DNA of 64,000 nucleotides from Bathymodiolus brooksi (taxonomy: Eukaryota > Mollusca > Bivalvia > Mytilida > Modiolidae), in the NCBI GenBank assembly GCA_963680875.1, contig OY804585.1, positions 30,680,186 through 30,744,185 on the forward strand. Direction: 5' to 3'. Shown piece by piece: positions 12,317-24,260 of the stretch. The notes under the pieces are model-generated. The model made no database searches and had not been told where the DNA came from. It saw nothing but the letters and a program-made list of their open reading frames with translations. The first letter of the stretch is position 1; every line of letters starts with the position of its first letter. The translations under genes were made by a program, and so were the position numbers.

Positions 12317-12431
12317 GAATTCATTTTTATATACATTTTGTAGTTCTAAATAAAAATTGGAAAATTTACAGGTTCGAACAAAGTTTTACTGGTCTTGGAC
12401 CAGAGAACCGGGGCTCATCGTGAGGGCTGTG
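12317..12431 (+). repeat. Dispersed repeat, copy 1
   Basis: It shares CTAAATAAAAA(T/C)TG(G/A)AAAATTTAC, ACTGGTCTTG and CCAGAG(A/G)ACCGG(G/T)GCTCATC with 27811-27923 in the same orientation. Unknown class. Confidence 0.65.
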
Positions 12432-12823
12432 AAAGTGGCAGACTGTTAGGCACTGCTTCTATATCTTCAATATGTATAACTCCAACAACCCAATCTTGAT
12501 TTTTAAACTAGACCAATAATTTTTTTTGTACAATAATTGTTTCAGCATTAATGAAAATTTTTCTTTATTTCAGATTCTTGTTCATTTCAATATATGGATT
12601 TAAAACAGAGAAATTTATCTACAGTAGAATCATTATCAGGAATTCTTAAAAGAGATATCATGTCTGACAACTTGAAGTAAAGATATGTCAATCTGAAATG
12701 GCTTCTAGCTTGATTAACCTTGGATAGCGCAATGTCTCATAATTTTAAACAAACCAATGGTCCTTTGACAAAACACAATATTCCATGGCATCACAAGATT
12801 TAAAATTGTGTTATATAGTAGTC

Positions 12824-13361
12824 CCCCTCTTATAGGGCTACTCCCAATAAAGGTAACCCCTCTTATAGGGCTATTCCCAATAAAGGTAACCCCTCTTATA
12901 GGGCTACTCCCAATAAAGGTAACCCCTCTTATAGGGCTACTCTCAATAAAGGTAACCCCTCTTATAGGGCTATTCCCAATAAAGGTAACCCCTCTTATAG
13001 GGCTACTCCCAATAAAGGTAACCCCTCTTATAGGGCTACTCTCAATAAAGGTAACCCCTCTTATAGGGCTACTCCCAATAAAGGTAACCCCTCTTATAGG
13101 GCTACTCCCAATAAAGGTAACCCCTCTTATAGGGCTACTCCCAATAAAGGTAACCCCTCTTATAGGGCTACTCCCAATAAAGGTAACCCCTCTTATAGGG
13201 CTACTCCCAATAAAGGTAACCCCTCTTATAGGGCTACTCCCAATAAAGGTAACCCCTCTTATAGGGCTACTCCCAATAAAGGTAACCCCTCTTATAGGGC
13301 TACTCCCAATAAAGGTAACCCCTCTTATAGGGCTACTCTCAATAAAGGTAACCCCTCTTAT
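12824..13361. repeat. 33-bp minisatellite, about 16 copies
   Basis: The unit is CCCCTCTTATAGGGCTACTC followed by CCAATAAAGGTAA, with only a few variant positions (ACTCCC, ACTCTC or ATTCCC). As 33 is a multiple of three and the unit lacks stops, both strands read open (PLIGLLPIKVT on plus, SPIRGVTFIGS on minus). This is a by-product of the repeat, in a troponin T intron. Confidence 0.95.
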
Positions 13362-13580
13362 CAAGCCAGATTTCAGTTGCCCGAAGATAGAAAAATACTA
13401 CTAAAATGTTCCCCCCCACCCCATAGAGAGGCAACCACTCTTGATAAAGTAACTTTTACATTGCAGAAGGAATGGCCAGATAAGAAGGAAATTACTGTAT
13501 ATGTTTTAAAAATTAATTTTCTCTTTTTTTCTTTATAATGTCTGAATTCTTCTTTTTTTAAATATTTTATGTGTTAGATG

Positions 13581-13707
13581 GTTTTGTTTGGTTTATGGTG
13601 TTTAACAGCACTTTAAACAATATTTCAGTTATATAGTGGCGGTCAGTTTTATTGGTGGAAGAAACCAAAGTACCCAGAGAAAACCACTGACCTGTCGCAA
13701 GTCACCA
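13581..13707 (-). repeat. SINE, 3' half
   Basis: It starts at the inverted tail (GGTTTATGGTGTTTAACAGC), passes through ATATTTCAGTTATATAGTGG and stops in the inverted middle block (CTGTCGCAAGTCACC). Confidence 0.8.
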
Positions 13708-13821
13708 AGAATCCAGTCATGTGCATACAAAGTATATATACAATTTAATTATCAAAATCATGCAAATTGTCAAATAATCTAGTCTATATATATATATATG
13801 TGCAAACTTGACAAGATTTTA

Positions 13822-13960
13822 AAATGCATTCTCCTGCTAAAGCATTTCAAATGCATTTTCCTTACAAAACATTTCAGATGCATTTTCCTTCGGAAGAACT
13901 TACAATTCATTACCCTTACGAAGTATTTCAAATGCATTTTCCTTATAAAGCTTTTCCAAT
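13822..13960. repeat. Degenerate 30-bp tandem repeat, about 4-5 copies
   Basis: Units resemble AAATGCATTTTCCTTA followed by (C/T)AAA(A/G)CATTTC. They are visibly diverged from one another, so this is an old array. Confidence 0.7.
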
Positions 13961-14100
13961 GAATGGAGAATTGCATAAATTAGCAATATAAAAACAAAGA
14001 TTATAAACCCAATAAAAAACTCTAAGAATGTGCTTACTAAGTATTCTTAATCTTCGAAAAGACTTATCACAATATTTTAATTCAGAAAATAATAAGAATG

Positions 14101-14152
14101 GTTATGGTACTAAATGTCACTTTCAACAATATTTCAGTTATATCATGGTGGG
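14101..14152 (-). repeat. SINE tail fragment
   Basis: It contains GTTATGGTACTAAATGTCAC and CAATATTTCAGTTATATCAT only. Confidence 0.7.
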
Positions 14153-14241
14153 AAAATAATAAGAAAAGTATAAAAAATGAATAAGCCCAAATATTGTTTA
14201 TTGAAGAGGGCAACAAATCCAACAATCAAAATCAAGATCTT

Positions 14242-14352
14242 GGGTTAGGGTTATGGTATTTAATGCCACTTTCAACAATATTTCAGTTATATCGTGGCAG
14301 TCAGTTTTATTGGTGGAGGAAACCGGAGTACCCAGAGAAAACCACCGACCTT
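14242..14352 (-). repeat. SINE, 3' half with TAACCC-type tail
   Basis: It begins with GGGTTAGGGTTATGGTATTT, the inverted TAACCCTAACCC tail. It continues through CAACAATATTTCAGTTATAT and ends in AGAAAACCACCGACC. Confidence 0.8.
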
Positions 14353-15376
14353 CCAGAAGAGCTGACAAATTTTACCTTTCTGTATAAGATTGTTTAATTT
14401 TAACCGTGATCTGGATTTTTTTTATCAATTATTTTTCATATCTGACTAAAAACTACAATAAAGTTGACTTTTGTTCAATTTCAAAATTCATTTAGATTAT
14501 ATTTAACAAACAAATCATTGTCTTGCTGTTATTTTAATCAACTCATATTTTGAATTAAGAAAATTTCAAAAATATGTCATTATATTGTACTTTTGATTGA
14601 TAAAACGTTTTGCTGACCAAAATTTCATCTTCATTTAGGTATTTACCCATGCAACAATTGAAAAAAAATTGCACTATAAAAGGTACCAGGATTTCAGATT
14701 CATGAAGAAAGAAATATCTTTAACGAAGGATATGGATGCAAAATATAAGACAAATATACAAAAGATTCAAAGAGCATGTCAGATCTTAACAGAAACTGAT
14801 TCAAACATCTCAAAGATAGCCAAGAATATATATATATGATGTCATCACTCAAAGTAATACCAATGAAATATTGTTGGCAACATCTCCCTTATCAGTCAAA
14901 GTGTATTTTGATAACAGGTATTTTCTTTTTAACAATCAAAGAATTTGAAAGTACAATGTATAATGGATGTTCTGCCATTCTCAAGACATTAATCATGTTT
15001 TCAAGTAGCAAATCCCACTGAGTAATTCATTTCAATACAATTGCATAATAACTACATTGTATAAATTGTTCAATATTTATCAACCTCTCTCCTGCAGTTG
15101 TTTTTTCTGTCTTATTCAAGATTAATTGACATTTAAGCAGCACTTTTTATATACAAAAAATGCTTGATGTTAGGGGTTGAAGATTTTGTTCATTTCTTTA
15201 ATTTCAAAGGAAAACTTACATAATGTTAGATTTATAAACATCTTTAACTACTTGCTATGAGGACCTAATTTAACAACAAAAATATTTTCAAACCAAACAA
15301 TGCAATTTAAAAAAAAGTAATATAAAACAAATATGTACATGACTTTTGCCAACAATATTTTGGAACTTTGACTTAC

Positions 15377-15409
15377 ATATTATCTCTAGCTGGTGCCTCT
15401 GCGAAGAAC
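15377..15409 (-). CDS. Troponin T exon 3 (33 nt)
   Basis: The donor GTAAGT is at 15376-15371. The acceptor that keeps phase is ACTAACATAG before GTTCTTCGC. The first G completes an Arg codon (AG+G) from exon 2; then FFAEAPARDN, then AT for a split Ile. Using the later CGCAG acceptor would break the frame. Weak point: a branch-point-like TACTAAC sits very close to this acceptor. Confidence 0.72.
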
Positions 15410-18112
15410 CTATGTTAGTATATTATGTCAATTTAGTTTGTGTTATAACCTATTAGAACAAGTAAGAAAACAGAGTCGTCTCCCTTTTGTGCACTCTTTT
15501 ATCAAATGTTCAAGAGATCTGTTTTTTATCTAGCTACATCCACAAACATCTGACATCAGGTGACATCAGGTTACATCAGGTAACCTTTCAATTATATTTG
15601 AATGTTTTCTACATTTTTGTACCACCACTAAGCTGTTCAATACCTAAAGATTTTGGAGGCTGGTCACTGATTGGTCACTTGAAAACTGACCTCTGGCCTG
15701 ATCTGATAGAGGATGTTGTTAAATGTTTAGTGGATTGCTAGATAAAAAAACAATCACAAAGAACCAATAAACTTCTAATTATTAACGTGCAGTCACATCA
15801 TACAATTTCCAACGATTTTGCATCTGTGACACATGTAAGTTGAATGGCAAAGTGTTCCAATCGATATTTGATACAATATAGACTTTCTTATACTGTTTTA
15901 ATCAGATTGTCGATTGGAAATATGACCCCAACCGATTCTGAAATTACCCTTTTATTCGACTTCGACTTTTGTGTTCACACGATACGATTTTTGTCAAAAA
16001 TCTGTCAAAAAGAAAAATCGGATGGAAAATTGCATTGTGTGACAGCACCTTTAGATTTCCCTCTTATCCACAATTTGTCTTCTGGAATTTCACTGCAGCC
16101 TTTCTAAATTAATGTATTTTTATCTTAAATAAATAAAATGTATTTTATCTATACCTGTAATGAAAAAATAGCACAAAAGTATTCTATTATAAATATATTC
16201 TACTCGACTTTATTATAACAAAACTCTTAGAATTAATGGGTGTGTAAAAAGGGAGGGTGTAATGCACACTTCTATAGGTAAAAACCTAACAGGAAATGAA
16301 GCAAAAGCCCAGACTTATGTTCTGAAAAGACTTCTAGGTAAGGGAGAACATCAAAAGATCAATGTCGGATAAAAAACTTAATTCACGTAGTTTGGGGGTG
16401 GGGGTAAAATTCCCGGCAAGTTTTATTATCCGACATCAATTTTTTTTCGGTTGCATGAAAATGTAATTTTGGCCCAAACAAATCTTCGGACCTTATTATC
16501 ATTAACACAAGGTTAAACGTAGCTATGTGTTCATCCGTGGACATGTTTGGAACGAACAATAACAGACCGAAATTAACCTCCTAGCTAAGTCGTGCAAACG
16601 CTTTCAACTATGGTGATTGACAGGCTGAAATAGAACGTTAATGTAACGACCAGCAGGAGCATAATATAACGACAGGATTATTCAGGTTAGATGTAAAGAG
16701 GAAATATTTAGTTAAAGTCAATAAAAAATACAGATTGCTTTTAAACATATCCTTGCTGTTCACCTTTATATTTGTATACAAGGTAATGATTGTCTGGAAA
16801 AAACAATGTGAATTAAGATTTTTTTATCCTACATTGAACTTTTGATGTAGCCCCTAAGTATACAACTACTTATATAACGACAGAAAAAAATATTTACAGT
16901 GAAACCTATCTAAACCAAACCCTGAATAAACTGGAATCCTGTTTAAACCTATCTAAACCAAACCCTGAATAAACTGGAATCCTGTTTAAACCTGTCTAAA
17001 CCAAACCCTGAATAAACTGGAATCCTGTTTAAACCGAACTTTAAATAAAGTCCCAATTTAGGAAATCTTTGATAATTCAACCTGTATAAACCAAACAACT
17101 GTTTATTCCTCACAGAAACGTCGGCCCAAAGTTGGTTCGGTTTAGACAGGTTTCACTGTAACTTTCGAATAAAATTAAAATAGAATAAAAGCAAAAAAAA
17201 CATACACATTCAAAAACAATTCTTTTATGTTTTGTCCTGAATCATATAATTTACCCAACTTAGAAAAGTTTATAGAAAAACACTTAAAAGTTAATTTACA
17301 CAAGCTTCCTTTACAAGGCCAATCCTTATAGAACTCTTGCATATATTACATCATGAATCTTTTTTTTTTGTCTCAAAAGATTGAAAAGAAAATTATAATA
17401 TATATAGTTCTTATGACTTGGTGTTTTCCCATTTTCCTAACACAAAATATAATGCTTTATCAGCCATGTAAATAGCACTTGTGTTTATATTGTTCTAAAG
17501 ATAATCAAATAGTTCTATGAATACAAAATGTATCTTGTATTATTTCAAATATACAAACAACAACATCTAATAAAACCTCCCTCAACGTATGTTACAAAAT
17601 CATGACTATTTCACTGAATGTCTACAATATCAAGTGACGGGAAGAAGAAGAACACTGTTTTAGGAGGTTTCACACTGCTAAGGTTTTGATGAACAAGTTC
17701 CTACTTATTTTTTTTTTATCTCAGTTATCTCCCTTTATTAAATTTTTGAACGAGAATATGTTGCCAAAAAAAATATGCAGTATTCTGACCGCCCTCCTCT
17801 TTTGCAAAAAAAAAGTATCTTGGAAGTTATTCATCAAGGATAAACAAAAATTTTACAAAATTTCTAATTCTAGTCTATATCAAAAAGGTATTTCAGTTCT
17901 GATGACAATGAAGCAGGTTACAGGAAAAGCTAGTGGTACAATTTTATGATATTCATCTGAAATCAAAAATCAACTTGATTAATCTCTAACATTCTGTTGA
18001 ATGTCAAAATATTTTGTGAATAAAAGAGAGATTTTTCAACAACAAAAAAATGCAGATGGATAAAGGAAGGATTACTAAACAAAAAAAAATCAGGTATGAC
18101 TATATGACTCAC
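15410..18112. other. Troponin T intron
   Basis: It contains a small palindrome (TGTCGGATAAAAAACTT near 16364, inverted near 16420-16438) and a MITE (16897-17158). Reading frames at 15487-15741, 15844-16107 and 17686-17949 show no exon-like composition or splice context. Confidence 0.55.
16897..17158. mobile_element. Tc1/mariner-type MITE with internal 43-bp repeats
   Basis: The ends are CAGTGAAACCTATCTAAACC and (inverted) CAGTGAAACCTGTCTAAACC, each flanked by TA, the Tc1/mariner target duplication. Near the left end a 43-bp unit (AACCTATCTAAACCAAACCC...) occurs three times (16903-17031), so the terminus itself is amplified. Relatives lie at 11695, 18224 and 24769. Confidence 0.85.
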
Positions 18113-18127
18113 CTGTCTTGATCTTCA
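18113..18127 (-). CDS. Troponin T micro-exon 2 (15 nt)
   Basis: Acceptor CCCTTCCACAG, donor GTGAGT. It reads T-GAA-GAT-CAA-GAC-AG: it completes His (CA+T) from exon 1, gives EDQD, and leaves AG for exon 3. A 15-nt cassette in the acidic N-terminal region fits the family, where this region is often alternatively spliced. Skipping it keeps the frame. Confidence 0.68.
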
Positions 18128-19957
18128 CTGTGGAAGGGTAAGTAAGGAGATGCATGTATATAATATATGTAAATATAGATATATATGTATAAAATAAACC
18201 ATGGTACAAACATATGATAAACACAGTGAAACCTGTCTAACTCAAACCCTCAATAAAACAAAATCCTATATAAACAAAACTTTAAATAAAGTTCCAATGT
18301 AGGAAATCTTTGTTAATTTAGCCTGTATAAACTGAACACTTGTCTATTTTCCAAACATTGATCCCAATGAGGGTCAGGTTAGATAGGTTTCACTGTATAT
18401 ACTAATGCTGATATAATTCACTAAATAGAAAAAAAACCTGATGAGAAATTATCACAATAGTTTAGGACATCCTTAAAAAATTTGGTTCTCTGTTTCAAGA
18501 ACCATAATTTAAAAAGTGGGTAGTTAGGTAAATATTTTTTTAAAAATTCATCAAAATTGCCACAAGAAGACACATTTTTGTTGTAAAGATATGACAAAAA
18601 TAGCAACAACAATTTTTTATTTCAAATTGCAGATAGTCTTAAAAAGCATTATGGGCAGCTATAAAAAAAACCCATTTTTTATGGTTGGCCTTGTAGGAGG
18701 GTGTTTGTAAGTGACCTCCATTCATGTGATACAGAATATTGACCAATCAGAGGCCATGATTTATGAACAAATGTCTCCGATGAAAATTAACATATTGAAT
18801 CCTCAGGGTTTTTTCCATTGAAGCCAATTAAAATTTAAATCAAAACAATTATTCAACAGGGTGATATATTCTGGTATGTTTTAATATACAAGAAACAAAA
18901 TTTTAGAGTTTAATTTATGTATCTCTTTTCAATTTTAAATAAATGATAAAACCTGAGGATTTAATTATATTGCTTTCTCCTCATTTAAAACATGACCTCT
19001 GTGGTGACAAAACCCCTCCTACAAACTAACACAGAAGAAACTTTTTTTTATTTTATAGATAGACAATGTTCTGGTTGTGATATATCTATTTTGAGGATGT
19101 TACATAAAAAATTAGAGCCCTTAACAGGGAGCTACTCTCTAAGGGTATATCTTGTAATATTTTTAACATCTTGTTTAATTTTCTCCTGTAAAATGAGAAG
19201 TAGAAATATAATGTCTTTAAAATCTATGCAGTAATCACCATTAACAGTATAATTAATTAACAAAATATGTTAGGAACAAAAACAATTAAACTTATCTTGA
19301 ATTAGCTGGTAATAATTATCATATTGTGTTTAATTGATTTAATTGAACCCCTGTTTTACTTCTTCCCATGATGCATTTTAATTCTAAGAACAACCAAAAT
19401 TTTGTTACTAATTTCAGTAAATCTCCCACTGATCACAGCTTGATCCTGGTCTACCATGACCCCAAATAGCTAGATAGGAAGTTTATTTAGGAGGTTTATA
19501 TTAACCCGAATAATCCAGTCGTTATATTACACTTTGCTATATTAATATATCAGATGATATTTTGAAGCACTCGTTCCCAGTTTATTTTGTTCTTGTCGTC
19601 CATGAAATACTTTTAGAAAATAAGGTCACACCTACACAAAAATCTGCTATCTAAACAAACTTAAAGATATACTGCATACTTTAATTAATACAATTACAGA
19701 AAAACACAATTTAACCCAAGAAAGTACTTGATAATGGATGCTTTATTATATAATTTTGCAAGCAATAAGTACAATCAAAATATTTTCATGATCTTAAATC
19801 ACTTCCCATTAAAACATAATTACATACAATATAAATTAACATAGATCTCTATTGCAAAGATTTTCATGATATAAAAATAATCTATAGCATATCGCCATAA
19901 CGATTAAAACAACAATGTAAAATAAAACACATGTTGTTGATAAGTACGACTACTTAC
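18128..19957. other. Troponin T intron 1 (downstream of start exon)
   Basis: It contains a MITE (18224-18395) and an imperfect inverted pair (TTGTAGGAGGGTGTTTGT near 18690, inverted near 19010), possibly another small element. No exon seen. Confidence 0.55.
18224..18395. mobile_element. Tc1/mariner-type MITE
   Basis: The ends are CAGTGAAACCTGTCTAACTC and (inverted) CAGTGAAACCTATCTAACCT. It shares AGTTCCAATGTAGGAAATCT with its relatives. TA is retained on the right side only. Confidence 0.8.
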
Positions 19958-20009
19958 TGTGATGTGGGAGCATCTTCTGTGTCAGACATTCTGTGTGTTT
20001 AATTAAAGC
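19958..20009 (-). CDS. Troponin T exon 1 with start codon
   Basis: The coding part is 19958-19989: the ATG at 19989 opens MSDTEDAPTS plus two bases (CA), ending at the donor GTAAGT (19957-19952). Upstream, 19990-20009 is 5' UTR preceded by an acceptor-like CTATTTGTAG, so this is probably a second exon with a non-coding first exon farther right that I cannot place. This border is the parent of the adjacent tandem array. Confidence 0.8.
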
Positions 20010-23000
20010 CTACAAATAGAACAAAGCTATTTAATGTACAGTTTAATTAAAGCCTACAAACAGAACAAAGCTATTTAATGTACAGTTTAATTAAAGCCTA
20101 CAAACAGAACAAAGCTATTTAATGTACAGTTTAATTAAAGCCTACAAATAGAACAAAGCTATTTAATGTACAGTTTAATTAAAGCCTACAAATAGAACAA
20201 AGCTATTTAATGTACAGTTTAATTAAAGCCTACAAACAGAACAAAGCTATTTAATGTACAGTTTAATTAAAGCCTACAAATAGAACAAAGCTATTTAATG
20301 TACAGTTTAATTAAAGCCTACAAACAGAACAAAGCTATTTAATGTACAGTTTAATTAAAGCCTACAAACAGAACAAAGCTATTTAATGTACAGTTTAATT
20401 AAAGCCTACAAACAGAACAAAGCTATTTAATGTACAGTTTAATTAAAGCCTACAAACAGAACAAAGCTATTTAATGTACAGTTTAATTAAAGCCTACAAA
20501 TAGAACAAAGCTATTTAATGTACAGTTTAATTAAAGCCTACAAATAGAACAAAGCTATTTAATGTACAGTTTAATTAAAGCCTACAAACAGAACAAAGCT
20601 ATTTAATGTACAGTTTAATTAAAGCCTACAAATAGAACAAAGCTATTTAATGTACAGTTTAATTAAAGCCTACAAACAGAACAAAGCTATTTAATGTACA
20701 GTTTAATTAAAGCCTACAAACAGAACAAAGCTATATAATGTACAGTTTAATTAAAGCCTACAAACAGAACAAAGCTATTTAATGTACAGTTTAATTAAAG
20801 CCTACAAACAGAACAAAGCTATTTAATGTACATTTCTTGAGTTGTTTTGGTGTCAGCCATTCTGTGTGTTTAATTAAAGCCGACAAATAGAACAAAGCTA
20901 TATAATGTACAGTTTAATTAAAGCCTACAAACAGAACAAAGCTAATTAATGTACATTTCTTGAGTTGTTTTGGTGTCAGACATTCTGTGTGTTTAATTAA
21001 AGCCTACAAACAGAACAAAGCTATTTAATGTACATTTCTTGAGTTGTTTTGGTGTCAGACATTCTGTGTGTTTAATTAAAGCCTACAAATAGAACAAAGC
21101 TATACAATGTACAGTTTAATTAAAGCCTACAAACAGAACAAAGCTAATTAATGTACATTTCTTGAGTTGTTTTGGTGTCAGACATTCTGTGTGTTTAATT
21201 AAAGTCTACAAATAGAACAAAGCTATATAATGTACATTTCTTGAGTTGTTTTGGTGTCAGACATTCTGTGTGTTTAATTAAAGCCTACAAACAGAACAAA
21301 GCTATTTAATGTACATTTCTTGAGTTGTTTTGGTGTCAGACATTCTGTGTGTTTAATTAAAGCCTACAAATAGAACAAAGCTATATAATGTACAGTTTAA
21401 TTAAAGCCTACAAATAGAACAAAGCTATTTAATGTACATTTCTTGAGTTGTTTTGGTGTCAGACATTCTGTGTGTTTAATTAAAGCCTACACATAGAACA
21501 AAGCTATATAATGTACATTTCTTGAGTTGTTTTGGTGTCAGACATTCTGTGTGTTTAATTAAAGCCTACAAATAGAACAAAGCTATTTAATGTACATTTC
21601 TTGAGTTGTTTTGGTGTCAGACATTCTGTGTGTTTAATTAAAGCCTACAAATAGAACAAAGCTATATAATGTACAGTTTAATTAAAGCCTACAAATAGAA
21701 CAAAGCTATATAATGTACAGTTTAATTAAAGCCTACACATAGAACCAAGCTATATAATGTACATTTCTTGAGTTGTTTTGGTGTCAGACATTCTGTGTGT
21801 TTAATTAAAGCCTACAAATACAACAAAGCTATATAATGTACATTTCTTGAGTTGTTTTGGTGTCAGACATTCTGTGTGTTTAATTAAAGCCTACAATAGA
21901 ACCAAGCTATATAATGTACATTTCTTGAGTTGTTTTGGTGTCAGACATTCTGTGTGTTTAATTAAAGCCTACAAATACAACAAAGCTATATAATGTACAT
22001 TTCTTGAGTTGTTTTGGTGTCAGACATTCTGTGTGTTTAATTAAAGCCTACAAATAGAACAAAGCTATATAATGTACATTTCTTGAGTTGTTTTGGTGTC
22101 AGACATTCTGTGTGTTTAATTAAAGCCTACAAACAGAACAAAGCTATATAATGTACATTTCTTGAGTTGTTTTGGTGTCAGACATTCTGTGTGTTTAATT
22201 AAAGCCTACAATAGAACCAAGCTATATAATGTACATTTCTTGAGTTGTTTTGGTGTCAGACATTCTGTGTGTTTAATTAAAGCCTACAATAGAACCAAGC
22301 TATATAATGTACATTTCTTGAGTTGTTTTGGTGTCAGACATTCTGTGTGTTTAATTAAAGCCTACAATAGAACCAAGCTATATAATGTACATTTCTTGAG
22401 TTGTTTTGGTGTCAGACATTCTGTGTGTTTAATTAAAGCCTACAATAGAACCAAGCTATATAATGTACATTTCTTGAGTTGTTTTGGTGTCAGACATTCT
22501 GTGTGTTTAATTAAAGCCTACAAATACAACAAAGCTATATAATGTACATTTCTTGAGTTGTTTTGGTGTCAGACATTCTGTGTGTTTAATTAAAGCCTAC
22601 AAATAGAACAAAGCTATATAATGTTCATTTCTTGAGTTGTTTTGGTGTCAGACATTCTGTGTGTTTAATTAAAGCCTACAAATAGAACAAAGCTATTTAA
22701 TGTACATTTCTTGAGTTGTTTTGGTGTCAGACATTCTGTGTGTTTAATTAAAGCCTACAAATACAACAAAGCTATTTAATGTACATTTCTTGAGTTGTTT
22801 TGGTGTCAGACATTCTGTGTGTTTAATTAAAGCCTACAAATAGAACAAAGCTATTTAATGTACATTTCTTGAGTTGTTTTGGTGTCAGACATTCTGTGTG
22901 TTTAATTAAAGCCTACAAATAGAACAAAGCTATATAATGTACATTTCTTGAGTTGTTTTGGTGTCAGACATTCTGTGTGTTTAATTAAAGCCTACAAATA

Positions 23001-23115
23001 GAACAAAGCTATATAATGTACATTTCTTGAGTTGTTTTGGTGTCAGACATTCTGTGTGTTTAATTAAAGCCTACAAATAGAACAAAGCTATATAATGTAA
23101 ATTTCTTGAGTTGTT
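19990..23115. repeat. 3.1-kb tandem array derived from the troponin T start exon
   Basis: Two unit types are interleaved. A 44-bp unit (GTTTAATTAAAGCCTACAAA...) occurs about 18 times in a row at 20037-20830 and a few times later. A 79-bp unit is the same sequence plus a 35-bp insert containing GGTGTCAGACATTCTGTGTG; about 26 copies run to 23115. On the minus strand each 79-bp unit carries the acceptor-like TTTGTAG, the 5' UTR, and ATGTCTGACACC, the troponin T start codon and first four codons. After MSDTKTTQEMYII each such start meets a stop. No donor is included. Confidence 0.95.
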
Positions 23116-23192
23116 TTGGTGTTATTGGTGTCTATTGTGACTTTCAGTAATATTACAGCTATATTAGTGACAACTAGACTTAATTGGGGAGG

Positions 23193-23424
23193 TGGTTAGG
23201 GTTAAGGTTATTTCAGATATACTGTGGCAGTCTGTTTTATCGGTGGAAGAAACCGGAGTACCCGGAGAAAACCACCGACCTGCCACAAGTCACTGACGAA
23301 CTTTATCACATAATGTTGTATCGAGCACACCTCCCCATGAACAAGATTAGAACTCACAACTTTAGTGGTAATAGGCACTAAATGAACAAGTAGTTGTAAA
23401 TCCAACCACCATACGATCATGAGC
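23193..23424 (-). repeat. tRNA-derived SINE, near full length
   Basis: An inverted TAACCC-type tail (GGTTAGGGTTAAGG) is followed by the conserved CCGGAGTACCCGGAGAAAAC block, the inverted B-box region (AGAACTCACAACTTTAGTGG) and the inverted head (AGTTGTAAATCCAACCACCA). Confidence 0.85.
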
Positions 23425-23509
23425 ACGAAGGTCCCTAATGGGGGAGGAATGTCTGGAAAGATATAATGAATTGACAAGTGAAACTCCTGGCCTTGTGTAT
23501 GAGTCTGAA

Positions 23510-23612
23510 CATCTTAACGCTTAAGGTAGGTAACAGGGCTTGAACTCATGTCAGTGGTGTTAGGCTTGCAGTCAGAAGTCCACGATCTTAACTGATCGAC
23601 CACCTAGGCCTC
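23510..23612 (-). repeat. tRNA-like sequence (SINE head or tRNA pseudogene)
   Basis: Read on the minus strand it has GAGGCCTAGGTGGTCGATCA at the 5' end and GAGTTCAAGCCC as a B box, at tRNA-like spacing. The cloverleaf is imperfect, so a working tRNA gene is unlikely. Confidence 0.5.
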
Positions 23613-23984
23613 TAATAACCATTAGTTTTTAATACATATAGTATAAATTGATGTTTGTGAATTTATTCTCGTCATTTCTATATACTGGTAGATGAAATAC
23701 TGATCATTTGAGGTTAAACAACAATCAGTCAGATTCAATTTATGTTTTGCAAAAACATTTACCATTATACATTTTTTTTTCACATGGTAATCTAAACATC
23801 TGCTCATATGGCCATCCCACTGCCACTTTTTACCTATATGAGTTATTGCTTGTAAACTTGTTCTCGTATGAATTTATCAATAGTGATTACACAAAATGCA
23901 CCAAACTCTTATATATACCAGTCTATTATGGTATATTAGTATATATAGGAGCTTAGGGTATTTTGTGCAGAGATTGGTTGAAAA

Positions 23985-24260
23985 TAATACCTTTGCAATA
24001 TCGGTAGTTAACATACTTGCCTTGCATGTAGTAGATCATAGATTCGAGCCTCAGTCGGGTCAAATCAAAGCCTATAAAATTGATATTTGCTGCTCCCTTC
24101 TCGGCACTGGGCATTAAGGTATATAATAAGGAGCAAGAGCAACGACTTGGTTGGCTCGAAATCAGGATGTGTTAGAGAAGAGCCACATGTCTATATGTGG
24201 ACTGAAATCAGGATGTGTTAGAGAAGAGCCACATGTCTATATGTGGACTGTTATTTAAGT
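23985..24260 (+). repeat. Second SINE family, tRNA-derived
   Basis: The head carries the B box AGATTCGAGCCTC. The body contains GCTCCCTTCTCGGCACTGGG. A 46-bp stretch (around ATCAGGATGTGTTAGAGAAG) is directly duplicated at about 24159-24250. Not related to the common family in this window. Confidence 0.6.

Larger units (their letters stand above)
11383..15376. other. Troponin T intron (about 4.0 kb)
   Basis: It holds a MITE (11695-11866), a dispersed repeat (12317-12431), a 33-bp minisatellite (12824-13361) and SINE pieces (13581-13707, 14101-14152, 14242-14352). It also holds a degenerate 30-bp repeat (13822-13960). The remainder is AT-rich with nothing recognisable. Confidence 0.6.

Noticed and set aside
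12714..13404. Long frames on both strands over the 33-bp repeat
   Set aside because: Open only because the unit lacks stops and is a multiple of three; no splice context or unique sequence.
15388..15398. Later acceptor (TTCGCAG) for troponin T exon 3
   Set aside because: It leaves a phase that does not match exon 2 and yields an in-frame TAG; the acceptor at ACATAG restores the frame.
22162..22542. 126-residue plus-strand frame with SCFGVRHSVCLIKAYN repeats
   Set aside because: Antisense reading of the troponin T start-exon array where units of the same length happen to stay in frame.
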